Assembly: GCF_013315815.1 (NCBI RefSeq)
Contig: NZ_CP046051.1
Span: 1,903,501 to 1,967,500, forward strand
Reading direction: 5' to 3'
DNA: 64,000 nt
From: Caproicibacterium lactatifermentans
GTDB taxonomy: Bacteria > Bacillota > Clostridia > Oscillospirales > Acutalibacteraceae
This document shows positions 42,992 to 51,869 of this stretch, one piece after another. Every line of letters begins with the position of its first letter. The first letter of the stretch is position 1. Position numbers and translations under genes: made by a program. The notes under the pieces are model-generated. The model ran no database searches and was not told the origin of the DNA. It was given only the letters and a program-made list of their open reading frames with translations.

Positions 42992-43339
42992 GTGGCTACA
43001 GAAGAATCGGGAAATATGCAGCAAATGCGCAAAGACGCAATCCGCCGCACACAAGAAATGTATCAGCGGGCAAAGGCACCGCCCGGCTATAGCGGCAGCG
43101 CCTTTGCTAAAAAGGGACCTCCCCCTCCTCCTGCACCAAAACCGCCCGTGGCCGCGCAGCCAAAACCGCCCGCGGCCACGCAGCCAAAAGCGGATAAAGC
43201 GCCGCAGCCGCCCAGCTTTTTTCAGGCACTGTTTGCGGACGGCGAACGAAATCTCATTTTAAGTATTCTTCTCCTGCTGATGCAGGAAGAACACTCTGAC
43301 CCATCCCTGCTGTTTGCGCTTTTGTATTTGCTTTTGTAG
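42992..43339 (+). CDS. Uncharacterised protein with hydrophobic C-terminus, operon gene 3
   Basis: A 115-residue protein, not recognised. Residues 1-45 are hydrophilic and charged. About 46-78 are a Pro/Ala/Lys repeat (PPPPPAPKPPVAAQPKPPAAT). The C-terminus has two amphipathic or hydrophobic leucine-rich stretches (LILSILLLLMQ, then SLLFALLYLLL) that could touch a membrane or pack together. The start is GTG 42992 after AAAGGGG. The operon ends 7 bases before the proA stop on the other strand. Confidence 0.6.
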   Translation: MATEESGNMQQMRKDAIRRTQEMYQRAKAPPGYSGSAFAKKGPPPPPAPKPPVAAQPKPPAATQPKADKAPQPPSFFQALFADGERNLILSILLLLMQEEHSDPSLLFALLYLLL

Positions 43340-43346
43340 GGCCTCA

Positions 43347-44597
43347 TTATGCCCGTACCTGCCCGTCGCCCATGACTAGGAACTTCGTACTGGTCAGCTG
43401 GTTTACACCCATTGGGCCGCGGGCATGCAGCTTTTGTGTGCTGATGCCGATTTCTGCGCCCAGGCCAAACTCTCCGCCGTCTGTAAAGCGGGTGGAGGCG
43501 TTCACATATACGGCCGCGCTGTCTACCCGCTGCTGGAAAATGCGTGCATTCCGGTAGTTCCGGGTAACAATGCATTCGCTGTGTCCGGTACTGTACTTTG
43601 CAATATGTGTCAGCGCCTGCTCCAGACTGTCCACCACTTTAATGGCGAGAATATAATCATCGTATTCGGTTGCCCAGTCCGCTTCCGTTGCCGGCACGAC
43701 TTTGTCCGTGCCCAAAATGGCACGGGTGCGCGGGCAGCCGCGCAGTTCTACATGCTTTTCCAAAAGCCTTGCCCCGATAACGGGCAGGGCTTTTTCTGCA
43801 ATATCCTGATGGACCAAAAGCGTTTCCATTGCGTTGCAGACACTGGGGCGGCTGGTCTTTGCGTTGTCAACGATATTGGCGGCCATTTCAATATCCGCGC
43901 TGTCGTCCACATACACATGGCAGTTGCCGGCACCAGTCTGGATAACCGGTACCTTTGCGTTCTGCACCACACTCTGAATCAGGCCACGGCCGCCGCGCGG
44001 AATGAGGACATCCAGGTAGCCGGTCATCTGCATCATGCCGGTGGAAGAGCTGCGGCTGGTATCCTGCACCAACTGAATGCAGTCCCGCGGCAATCCCGTT
44101 TTTTCGACCGCGCCGCGCATAAGGTCCGCACACACGGTGTTGCTGTGGATTGCTTCTTTTCCACCGCGCAGAATAACGGCATTGCCCGCTTTCAGGCAAA
44201 GTGCCGCGGCATCGGCTGTCACATTCGGCCGTGCCTCAAAAATAATGCCAATAACACCCAGCGGCACCCGTACCCGGCGGATTTCCAGCCCATTTGGCAG
44301 GTTGCGTCCTTCGATGACCTGCCCTATAGGGTCCTCCTGCGCAGCTACCTGCCGCATACCGTCCGCCATGTTAGAAATACGGGTGTGATCCAGTGTCAGG
44401 CGGTCCAGCATAGCGGGGCGCATCCTCGCCGCTTCCGCCGCCTGTACGTCCTTTCGGTTTGCTTCCAGCAGCATTGGCTCACCCTGCTCCAGTGCATCTG
44501 CAGCTGCCCGCAGTGCCGCATCCTTCTGTGCCGCACCGGCCACTGCCAGCTGTGACGATGCTACTTTTGCCGCCTGTCCCATTTCAATGAGTGTCAT
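43347..44597 (-). CDS. proA: Gamma-glutamyl phosphate reductase
   Basis: A 416-residue aldehyde-dehydrogenase-fold enzyme, second step of proline synthesis: glutamate-5-phosphate + NADPH to glutamate semialdehyde. The catalytic Cys is in SVCNAMETLLV and the cofactor segment VPLGVIGIIFEARPNVT is intact. Length is normal. It follows proB by 45 bases in the proBA operon and converges on the small-protein operon with only 7 bases between, so a shared terminator was not seen. Confidence 0.97.
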   Translation of the reverse strand: MTLIEMGQAAKVASSQLAVAGAAQKDAALRAAADALEQGEPMLLEANRKDVQAAEAARMRPAMLDRLTLDHTRISNMADGMRQVAAQEDPIGQVIEGRNLPNGLEIRRVRVPLGVIGIIFEARPNVTADAAALCLKAGNAVILRGGKEAIHSNTVCADLMRGAVEKTGLPRDCIQLVQDTSRSSSTGMMQMTGYLDVLIPRGGRGLIQSVVQNAKVPVIQTGAGNCHVYVDDSADIEMAANIVDNAKTSRPSVCNAMETLLVHQDIAEKALPVIGARLLEKHVELRGCPRTRAILGTDKVVPATEADWATEYDDYILAIKVVDSLEQALTHIAKYSTGHSECIVTRNYRNARIFQQRVDSAAVYVNASTRFTDGGEFGLGAEIGISTQKLHARGPMGVNQLTSTKFLVMGDGQVRA

Positions 44598-44642
44598 GTG
44601 TGCTCCTTTCTTTAGAAACCCCTGCCCTGAAAATACCTATTA

Positions 44643-45449
44643 TTAGTTTTTTGCCTGCGCCGGTACAAAGGTCGTACCCAAAACAGTTCCGTCAAACAAA
44701 TCATACAGATCCCGCGGGTTTGCCCCTGAAAGGACAACACAGGGGATTCCCGCACGGTTGGCAATTTCCGCCGCCGATACTTTTGTCGCCATGCCGCCGG
44801 TGCCGAGGTCACTGCCCGCGCCGCCGGCCAGCGCTTTAATTTTATCCGTAATGCCATAAACATAAGGAATGCGCTTAGCCTGCGGGTTCGTGCGCGGATT
44901 GCCGTCATACAAGCCGTCAATATCCGTTAAAATAACCAGCAGATCCGCCTGTGACAGCACCGCCACGGTTGCTGAAAGGGTATCGTTGTCACCAAAATTT
45001 TTTCCGGCCAGCTCATCCGTTGCAACGGAGTCGTTTTCATTGACAACCGGAATAATGCCAAGGTGCAGCAATGTTAAAAATGTATTTTCTGCATTTTTCC
45101 GCGTAACCTGATTCTGTACCACGTCCCGTGTAAGCAGCACCTGACCAACTGTATGATTATATTCGCCGAAAAATTTATCATACATAAACATCAGCTCACA
45201 TTGACCAACCGCGGCAACTGCCTGTCGCTGCTCAATTTCTTCCGGATGTTTGTGCAGGCCAAGCTTTGCCATACCAACGCCTACGGCGCCGCTGCTGACC
45301 AGAACCACCTCCCTGCCCTCATTCTGTAAACCACACAGGACCTTACACAGTTCCTCCATGCGGCGCAGGTTCAGCCGTCCGTTTTCATAGGCCAGCGTAC
45401 TGGTTCCAACCTTAATGACCACTCGTTTTGCTTGCGTGATATGTGACAT
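44643..45449 (-). CDS. proB: Glutamate 5-kinase, without PUA domain
   Basis: A 268-residue amino acid kinase that phosphorylates glutamate at the start of proline synthesis. The N-terminal VVIKVGTSTLAYENGRLN and the LVSSGAVGVGM motifs are intact, with ATP-binding LTDIDGLYDGNPRTNP. It stops after the kinase domain; the usual C-terminal PUA domain of about 100 residues is missing, as in several Firmicutes. Feedback regulation by proline may differ; this is inference. A TATAAT at about 45506 on the minus strand could be its -10. Confidence 0.95.
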   Translation of the reverse strand: MSHITQAKRVVIKVGTSTLAYENGRLNLRRMEELCKVLCGLQNEGREVVLVSSGAVGVGMAKLGLHKHPEEIEQRQAVAAVGQCELMFMYDKFFGEYNHTVGQVLLTRDVVQNQVTRKNAENTFLTLLHLGIIPVVNENDSVATDELAGKNFGDNDTLSATVAVLSQADLLVILTDIDGLYDGNPRTNPQAKRIPYVYGITDKIKALAGGAGSDLGTGGMATKVSAAEIANRAGIPCVVLSGANPRDLYDLFDGTVLGTTFVPAQAKN

Positions 45450-45597
45450 TTTCTGTTCCCTCCGTCTGCGCCGCAGCGCAGAACGCCATCGGCAAATTTT
45501 CTTTTAATTATAGCATACTTTACCTGCGAAAGGGAAAACATCATATTTCAGGCAGAAAGACAAATACTAAGCGAAAGGGAAGGAGGGATATGATAAA

Positions 45598-45819
45598 ATG
45601 CTTGACAAAATTGCTCTTTTTTTCATCGTCGTCGGCGGAATCAACTGGGGATTGGTCGGATTCTTTCGGTTTGACCTAGTTGCATGGATTTGCGGCGGCC
45701 CTGCCACCATGCTTGCCCGCATCATTTACGCCGTCATCGGCATTGCTGCCCTGTGGTCTATTTCCATTTTCTTTAAGCGCATTACAACCGAATCGGATAT
45801 AGAACACGGCGCAATCTGA
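45598..45819 (+). CDS. DUF378 small membrane protein
   Basis: A 73-residue membrane protein of the DUF378/YuzA family. Two hydrophobic helices (residues 5-27 and 38-60) with the signature GGINWGLVGFFRFDLVAWI. Function unknown. AAGGAGGG precedes ATG by 10 bases. It is divergent from proB and ends at a strong terminator facing pnp. Confidence 0.85.
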   Translation: MLDKIALFFIVVGGINWGLVGFFRFDLVAWICGGPATMLARIIYAVIGIAALWSISIFFKRITTESDIEHGAI

Positions 45820-45841
45820 CCACCGTCCCCCTATGAAAAGG

Positions 45842-45871
45842 CAGAACTGTTTGCTACAGTTCTGTTTTTTT
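45842..45871. terminator. Terminator between DUF378 gene and pnp
   Basis: A perfect 9-bp stem (45842-45850 with 45856-45864) with a 5-base loop is followed by seven T residues on the plus strand. It lies between converging genes. Confidence 0.85.
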
Positions 45872-45874
45872 GTC

Positions 45875-48046
45875 CTAACGGGGTTTTGTCGGCCTGCGGT
45901 GGGCATTTTCCCTCGGCTGTGGTGCCGGCAGATCCGCTGGATTTAGCCCTTCCAGCTCAATGCGCGCTTCCCGACAGGAAAGGTTTAGCCTGCCGCGGCT
46001 GTCTATTTCCACAACCTTAACCATGACAGAATCACCTACTTTAACAACATCTGTCACCTTGTTCACAGGTTTGATATCCAGCTGTGAAATGTGTACCAAT
46101 CCCTCTTTTCCGGGGGCAATTTCCACAAATGCGCCGAAGTCTATCAGCCGGGTAACCTTGCCGCAGTATATTCTGCCGGGTTTTGGCCCTTCCACAATGG
46201 TGTGAATAATGTCCAACGCGCGCTGTGTGCCCGCTTCCTCCTGGCCGGAAACATAAACGTGGCCGTCCTCTTTGACGTCCATCTGTACATTGCACTCACT
46301 GCATATCTGCCGAATGACCTTTCCGCCCGTGCCAATAACTTCTCGAATCTTGTCGACTGGAATCTGCACCGTCTCCATCTTCGGTGCCCATTTGGAAAGC
46401 TTTCCGCGCGGCGCGGGAATCGCCTTTAAAAGAACCCCATCAATGATTTCGTTACGTGCCTTGTGCGTTTTCAGCAGGGCTTCCCGCACCATTGCCGGTG
46501 TCAGCCCCTGTATTTTCAGGTCCATCTGTATAGCCGTAATGCCTTCTTTGGTACCAGCCACCTTAAAATCCATATCTCCGAAGAAATCCTCAATGCCCTG
46601 TATGTCCACCATGGTCATCCAGTGCTCGCCCTCCGTGACCAGCCCGCAGGAAATGCCCGCCACCGGCGCTTGAATGGGCACGCCGGCTGCCATCAGTGCC
46701 AGTGTGCTGCCACAGATGCTTGCCTGTGACGTGGAACCATTGGAGGAAAGCACCTCACTGACAACCCGCATGGCATACGGGAATTCATCCACGCTGGGAA
46801 TGACCGGCAGAAGTGCCCGCTCCGCCAGCGCGCCGTGTCCGATTTCACGGCGGTTTGGCCCGCGGCCGGGTTTTGTTTCGCCAACGCTGTAACTCGGGAA
46901 ATTATACTGATGCATATAGCGCTTTTCTTTGGTCTCACCCAAGTCGTCCAGTGTCTGCGCATCACTCACCTGCCCGAGCGTCACGGTTGTAAGGACCTGT
47001 GTCTGGCCGCGGGTAAACAGGCCGGAACCATGGACGCGCGGCAATAGGTCTACTTCCGCCGCCAGCGGGCGAATCTCGTCCATTCCGCGGCCGTCTACCC
47101 GTTTTTTCTCGTCCAGCAGCCAGCGGCGCACAACATATTTTTGCAGTTTGTACAGGCTCTCGTCCAGCTGTTTTTCACTGTCTGGATATTGTTCCGCAAA
47201 ATGCGCAAAAACATCCGCATACACTTTTTGCAGACGTGTGTCCCGCACCATTTTGTCGCTGGTATCCATCGCCGCGCGCACAGCGTCCAATGCGTACACT
47301 GCCACGTCGTCCTGCATCTCATCGCTGGCGTGTTCTGCTGTATATGTAAATTTTTCTTTCCCGATTTCTTCCCGCATAGTCCGAAAAAGCGGCAACAGCT
47401 CCATGTTGGCACGGTGCCCCGTCAAAATGCCCTGATACATTTCCTCATCCGCAACAATTTTGGCACCTGCCTCTATCATCACCATGCGTTCCCCTGCGGA
47501 AGCGACCGTTACAGCCATACGGCTGTCTTTTCTTTGTTCTTCCGTTGGATTGATGAGAAAAGTTCCATCCGGTGCAAGGCCCACACATACGGCAGCGACT
47601 GGTCCTCCCCACGGAATATCCGAAATGGACAGTGCCGCGCTTGCGCCGAGGAGTGCCGCAATGACCGGCGAACAATCCGGGTCCAAGCTCATAACTATAC
47701 AGGACACGGTCACATCGTTGCGCATATCCTTTGGGAACAGCGGACGAATGGACCGGTCAATTAAGCGGCCCGCCAAAACGGCTTCTTCCGGCGGCTTTCC
47801 CTCCCGTCGAAGAAAGGAACCGGGAATGCGGCCGACCGCGTACATTTTTTCCTCATAATCTACCGACAGCGGGAAAAAATCCACACCTTCCCGCGGCTGG
47901 CTGCTGGCTGTGGCAGTGCACAGCACCGCCGTTTCACCGTAGCGCACCATACAGGCGCCGTTTGCCAGCTGCGCAAGCTTTCCTGTTTCTATCTGCAGTT
48001 CACGACCTGCAAGTGAAGTTCGGTAGGTCCTGCTGTTCTCAAACAT
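45875..48046 (-). CDS. pnp: Polyribonucleotide nucleotidyltransferase
   Basis: A 723-residue PNPase, the phosphorolytic 3'-5' exoribonuclease. Two RNase PH domains (first from residue 10; second with the phosphate-binding GSTSQASICG), then a KH domain (VIGTGGKVIRQI) and an S1 domain near the C-terminus (GKVTRLIDFGAFVEIAPGKEGLVHISQL). It follows rpsO, as in most Firmicutes. Transcription probably starts at the rpsO promoter, with the intergenic hairpin allowing partial read-through. Confidence 0.98.
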   Translation of the reverse strand: MFENSRTYRTSLAGRELQIETGKLAQLANGACMVRYGETAVLCTATASSQPREGVDFFPLSVDYEEKMYAVGRIPGSFLRREGKPPEEAVLAGRLIDRSIRPLFPKDMRNDVTVSCIVMSLDPDCSPVIAALLGASAALSISDIPWGGPVAAVCVGLAPDGTFLINPTEEQRKDSRMAVTVASAGERMVMIEAGAKIVADEEMYQGILTGHRANMELLPLFRTMREEIGKEKFTYTAEHASDEMQDDVAVYALDAVRAAMDTSDKMVRDTRLQKVYADVFAHFAEQYPDSEKQLDESLYKLQKYVVRRWLLDEKKRVDGRGMDEIRPLAAEVDLLPRVHGSGLFTRGQTQVLTTVTLGQVSDAQTLDDLGETKEKRYMHQYNFPSYSVGETKPGRGPNRREIGHGALAERALLPVIPSVDEFPYAMRVVSEVLSSNGSTSQASICGSTLALMAAGVPIQAPVAGISCGLVTEGEHWMTMVDIQGIEDFFGDMDFKVAGTKEGITAIQMDLKIQGLTPAMVREALLKTHKARNEIIDGVLLKAIPAPRGKLSKWAPKMETVQIPVDKIREVIGTGGKVIRQICSECNVQMDVKEDGHVYVSGQEEAGTQRALDIIHTIVEGPKPGRIYCGKVTRLIDFGAFVEIAPGKEGLVHISQLDIKPVNKVTDVVKVGDSVMVKVVEIDSRGRLNLSCREARIELEGLNPADLPAPQPRENAHRRPTKPR

Positions 48047-48173
48047 AGTGAGCCTCCCTTTCTGCGCTTTTTCATATGCTCATCCCATTAATATAGATTG
48101 CATAAATTATAGTACATTTCTACTGATATTTATAGCATTTCTTAAAAAATAGTGTAGAGAATCCAAAAAAGCG

Positions 48174-48211
48174 CAAAAAAATCGCCGCAGGCGCACAAGA
48201 CGGCCGCGGCG
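48174..48211 (-). terminator. Hairpin between rpsO and pnp
   Basis: On the minus strand GCCGCG-type arms (48211-48206 with 48188-48183) are followed by a T run (48180-48174). It may be a partial terminator or processing site, as known for rpsO-pnp junctions. Confidence 0.55.
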
Positions 48212-48234
48212 GTTCTATTGGGTTCACAAACAGA

Positions 48235-48498
48235 TTACTTACGCAGATTCAGTTCGCTGATGATAGCACGGTAGCGCTCAATATCCACGCGCTCCAGATA
48301 GTTCAGCAGGCTGCGGCGGGTGCCAACCATTTTCAGCAGGCCGCGGCGGCTGTGATGATCCTTCTGGTGAGTACGCAGATGGTCAGTCAGGTCATTGATG
48401 CGCTTGGTCAGGACAGCAACCTGTACTTCCGGAGAGCCAGTGTCGCCCTCGTGCCGTGCATACTTCTTCATAATTTCTGTCTTTTCTGCCTTTGTCAT
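48235..48498 (-). CDS. rpsO: 30S ribosomal protein S15
   Basis: An 87-residue S15, which binds the central domain of 16S rRNA early in assembly. It has family-typical [24 protein letters not shown] and [22 protein letters not shown]. The correct start is ATG 48498, with GGTGG 8-9 bases upstream; the longer open frame is not coding. It has its own promoter within the ribF 3' end. Confidence 0.98.
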   Translation of the reverse strand: MTKAEKTEIMKKYARHEGDTGSPEVQVAVLTKRINDLTDHLRTHQKDHHSRRGLLKMVGTRRSLLNYLERVDIERYRAIISELNLRK

Positions 48499-48601
48499 AA
48501 GATAAAACCACCTTTTATAATATTTGCCGCATACGCAGAGGAGGGTCGTTGTGGTATCCCCCAGTGGGGCAGTCGCCGGCCTCCGCGAAATGGGCAAAGC
48601 A

Positions 48602-48630
48602 AGTATAGCATATTTTTCCGCGTTACGCAA
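48602..48630 (-). promoter_or_regulatory. Promoter of rpsO-pnp
   Basis: Minus-strand TTGCGT (48630-48625) and TATACT (48607-48602) with a 17-base spacer. The -35 overlaps the end of ribF. A 5' leader of about 100 bases follows. Confidence 0.7.
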
Positions 48631-49549
48631 ATGCCTGTTTGCATTCTTGTTGCAGGTAGATCCTTGCGTGTTCGCCGTCCTGCCGAATCTGTTTGCCCAA
48701 TGCCTCCACACTGGCAAACTTCTTTTCCGGACGAATGAAGTGCAGTAAATCGGTGCATACCGTTGCGCCGTACACTTCCGGCCCAGTATAATCCGGCATC
48801 CATGTTTCCGCAGACACAAAGTGTCCATCTACGGTGGGCCGTATACCCACATTGGTTACACCGCAGTAGATGTGTCCGTTCAGGGTAACACGGCTGGCAT
48901 ACACGCCGAACCGCGGCAGGACAAAGTTGTCCGGGATTTTTTGGTTCAGTGTCGGCGTTCCAAGCCGACGGCCCAGCTGCTGGCCGTGCTGTACCGTTGA
49001 AAGGTAGCTGTATGGTCTGCCCAGCAGGCGGGCTGCCTCGCCGACCGCGCCTGCCCGCACCAGTGCGCGAATACGGGTGCTGCTGATGGGTGCATTGTCA
49101 GCCATAACGGCTGGTTTGACTGCTACACGCAGACCACGCTGTGTACACAGGTGGGTAAGATCCGCGCTGGTCGCACTGCCGCCCTCTCCAAACGTAAAAT
49201 TAAACCCGCAGCACACTTTTTTTGCGTGGCAGACTTTGATAAGAACCTCATCCACAAACTGCTCTGCGGTCAGGTGCATAATGCTTGCGAACTGCAGCCG
49301 GTACAGCTGCTTGATACCAAATTTCTCCAGCACCTGTTCTTTCTGCTGCTGCGTCATCAATTCGCCGCCAGTTTTTCCACCCAAATCACACAGGGGATTT
49401 CGGGCAAAGGTGAGCACGGTGGGAACGAGTCCCGGTTCACCCAATGTCTGAGAAATGACCGCCCTGTGCCCCAGGTGCAGCCCGTCAAAGGAACCGAGTG
49501 CCACTGCTGTCGGCTCCTCACAGGGTATCAGTTCTTGGTAGATTTTCAT
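48623..49549 (-). CDS. ribF: Bifunctional riboflavin kinase/FAD synthetase
   Basis: A 308-residue RibF making FMN from riboflavin and FAD from FMN. The N-terminal nucleotidyltransferase domain has [12 protein letters not shown] and [24 protein letters not shown]; the C-terminal kinase domain has [21 protein letters not shown] and [10 protein letters not shown]. The start is ATG 49549: GGAGG lies 9 bases upstream, whereas the nearby ATG 49558 directly abuts it. It overlaps truB by 32 bases. Confidence 0.97.
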   Translation of the reverse strand: MKIYQELIPCEEPTAVALGSFDGLHLGHRAVISQTLGEPGLVPTVLTFARNPLCDLGGKTGGELMTQQQKEQVLEKFGIKQLYRLQFASIMHLTAEQFVDEVLIKVCHAKKVCCGFNFTFGEGGSATSADLTHLCTQRGLRVAVKPAVMADNAPISSTRIRALVRAGAVGEAARLLGRPYSYLSTVQHGQQLGRRLGTPTLNQKIPDNFVLPRFGVYASRVTLNGHIYCGVTNVGIRPTVDGHFVSAETWMPDYTGPEVYGATVCTDLLHFIRPEKKFASVEALGKQIRQDGEHARIYLQQECKQAFA

Positions 49550-50456
49550 TTTGTACATCCTCCTGTGTGCAGAAAAGGCGCACAACACAAAGCTGGCCCT
49601 TCCCCTTCTCTTCTGCGCCAAGGCCGAGGAAATTCCCCTCAGGGTCCCTCACACGACAGTTCCCGCAAAGTCCCTCTGGCAGGTGCAGACGGTCCAGCGA
49701 CAGTCCGCCGCCGTTTGCAAAGCGTTTCGCCTGCGGCATGGTCACTGTCACCTGCGGCAGGTCCGCAAACAAATGCTCCACCGGCAGAACCTTCTGCAGG
49801 AGCCGTTCCCGTCCCATAGCTTTCGCCTGTGTCAGTGAAACGGCATCGTCCAATGTAAAGCCTGCCGCAGCCGTCCGGCGCAGGGCTGTCATCATTCCGT
49901 GTGAGCCAAGTGCTTCCCCTATATCCGCACACAGTGTGCGCACATAAGTACCACCGGAACACCTCACCCGCAGTGTTCCGGTACGGTCTGTTTCCCTATA
50001 AGAAAGCAGTTCTAGCCGGTAAATAGTCACACGGCGTGGCGGGCGCTCCACGGTCTTTCCCTGCCGGGCCAAATCGTACAGACGCACGCCGTTATGCCGC
50101 AGCGCGCTGTACATAGGCGGTGTCTGCAGAATCTCCCCAGTAAAGCGCGGCAGAACCGCCAGCAGGCTTTCCCGGGAAATAGGTGTATCATCCCGCGACT
50201 GCACCGTTCCGGTGCAGTCCAGCGTATCTGTCGCCGTACCAAACGCGAAGGACGCTTCATATTCTTTGGGCCGTTCGGCCAAAAAAGGCAGCGCTCTTGT
50301 CGCCTTTCCCAGCAGCATGGGCAGCACACCGGTTGCCATGGGGTCCAGTGTACCAGTATGACCAATTTTTCGTTCACCGGTAAGGCCCCGCAGTACTGCT
50401 ACTGCGTCAAAAGAGGTAAAGCCTTCCGGTTTGTCCAACACCAGCACTCCGGTCAT
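49518..50456 (-). CDS. truB: tRNA pseudouridine synthase B
   Basis: A 312-residue TruB, which makes pseudouridine 55 in tRNA. Catalytic Asp38 lies in HTGTLDPMATG, and the thumb-region SGGTYVRTLCADIG is present. It has a C-terminal PUA-like region. ATG overlaps the nrnA stop by 4 bases. It is part of the rbfA-nrnA-truB-ribF block. Confidence 0.97.
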   Translation of the reverse strand: MTGVLVLDKPEGFTSFDAVAVLRGLTGERKIGHTGTLDPMATGVLPMLLGKATRALPFLAERPKEYEASFAFGTATDTLDCTGTVQSRDDTPISRESLLAVLPRFTGEILQTPPMYSALRHNGVRLYDLARQGKTVERPPRRVTIYRLELLSYRETDRTGTLRVRCSGGTYVRTLCADIGEALGSHGMMTALRRTAAAGFTLDDAVSLTQAKAMGRERLLQKVLPVEHLFADLPQVTVTMPQAKRFANGGGLSLDRLHLPEGLCGNCRVRDPEGNFLGLGAEEKGKGQLCVVRLFCTQEDVQNENLPRTDTL

Positions 50457-51409
50457 AATTTCTCCAAATAGTCCGCTGTTGCGGCAACGATTTTCTTCAT
50501 TGCCTCTTCCATATTACAGCCAATCATCGCACAGCCGGCGGCACCCGGGTGCCCGCCGCCGCCGAACCGGCTGCAAATAACTGAAGCGTTCACCGGTGGC
50601 TGCGCACGCAGCGAAACTTTTATTTTTCCGTCAGATTTTTCTTTGACGGTAATGCCCACCTGCACGCCCTCTATGGAACGGGGAATGTTGGCAATTCCAT
50701 CCGTGTCATCATCGCTTGCACCGGTCTGCTGTACCATGGCGTACGTCAGCGGAATGACAGCAATTCTGCCGTTTCGATAATATTCGATATGATTCAGCGC
50801 CTGTTTTTCCAGCTCCAGCCGCTGGCGGCTTTTAGTTGCAAACATAGCGCGGTTAATTTTATGTGTCGGTACTCCCAGTTCCATCAGGCTCGCCGCCATT
50901 CGCAGGGTATGCGGTGTGGTGTTGATGAACTGAAAGCAGCCGGTATCGGTAATTATGCCAGTATACAGGTCCTCTGCTATTGGCTCGTCCAGCGGAACAC
51001 CCAGCAGCGGCAGAAAGCTGCACAAAATTTCGCAGGTTGCCGCGGCCTTCGGTTCCACATGATACCGCTGTGCATAGTGCGTATTGCTTGGGTGGTGGTC
51101 AATGCAGAGCTGTATTTTACCGCCGTAGACCGGCTGCAGTTCCCCCAGCAGCTGCTCGTCCGCCACATCTAGCGAAACAATGGTTTTTGGTTCAAATTTC
51201 TGTTCTTCCATGCCCGCAAAGAGGAAGGAAAAGCGGGAGCCTACTGGGTCACAGCACAGCACCTGGGCGTGCTTGCCAAGACGGCGCAGCGCACGGCACA
51301 GGGCACTTCCGCTGCCAAGTGTGTCGCCGTCCGGCGATTGATGGCACAGAATGGTAATGTCCTGCTGCTGCAGAAGCCATGCGGCGGCCTCATTCAGGCT
51401 TACTTCCAT
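50453..51409 (-). CDS. nrnA: DHH-family phosphoesterase, NrnA-like
   Basis: A 318-residue bifunctional oligoribonuclease/pAp phosphatase. The DHH motif is seen in CIDHHPSN (about residue 99), with the upstream HQSPDGDTLGSG metal site and the C-terminal DHHA1 motif GGGGHPGAAG. It degrades nano-RNA and pAp. It overlaps rbfA by 20 bases and truB by 4, all translationally coupled. Confidence 0.93.
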   Translation of the reverse strand: MEVSLNEAAAWLLQQQDITILCHQSPDGDTLGSGSALCRALRRLGKHAQVLCCDPVGSRFSFLFAGMEEQKFEPKTIVSLDVADEQLLGELQPVYGGKIQLCIDHHPSNTHYAQRYHVEPKAAATCEILCSFLPLLGVPLDEPIAEDLYTGIITDTGCFQFINTTPHTLRMAASLMELGVPTHKINRAMFATKSRQRLELEKQALNHIEYYRNGRIAVIPLTYAMVQQTGASDDDTDGIANIPRSIEGVQVGITVKEKSDGKIKVSLRAQPPVNASVICSRFGGGGHPGAAGCAMIGCNMEEAMKKIVAATADYLEKL

Positions 51410-51758
51410 GTTTCTCCTCCTTCAGGTCCTCCAGAATACGGGAAATATTCGCGCTGTACTCAATGGAATCCGTTGCCTTAAAGGTCAGTTCCGGTACATG
51501 CCGCAGGGAAAGGCGGCTTCCCAGTTCGTGGCGGATAAATCCGGCGGCAGACTTCAGTCCCTGCACTGCCCGCTGGGCGCGCTCCATGCCTTCCATATCG
51601 CTGACATACACTGTGCAGTACGAAAGGTCCCGGCTCACTTCTACCCGCACGATGCTCAGCAGTGTGTTGCTCACACGCGGGTCTTTCAGTTCACGGAAAA
51701 CAGCTGTCAGTTCGCGGCGGATATCCTCTGTCGTGCGGTCCAGCTTATAACTCGGCAT
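51390..51758 (-). CDS. rbfA: Ribosome-binding factor A
   Basis: A 122-residue KH-like protein binding the 30S subunit during maturation of the 16S 5' end. Landmarks are RTTEDIRRELTAVFRELKDPRVS at the N-terminus and the beta-strand LSYCTVYVSDMEG. Start ATG 51758 follows AGGAGGG. It is in the infB-rbfA order; the small ylxP gene found in some Firmicutes is absent. Confidence 0.96.
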   Translation of the reverse strand: MPSYKLDRTTEDIRRELTAVFRELKDPRVSNTLLSIVRVEVSRDLSYCTVYVSDMEGMERAQRAVQGLKSAAGFIRHELGSRLSLRHVPELTFKATDSIEYSANISRILEDLKEEKHGSKPE

Positions 51759-51869
51759 AAAAATTCCCTCCTGTCGGAAAATGCAGGCGCAGCATACGGA
51801 GTGTCCTTGTCCGCAGACAAGATTCCGTACCTGTGCCTGTAAAAAACGCATTTTCTGTAGTGTACAGCT

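Noticed and set aside
43425..44555. 376-codon plus-strand frame opposite proA
   Set aside because: A mirror frame of proA; composition and lack of SD argue against coding.
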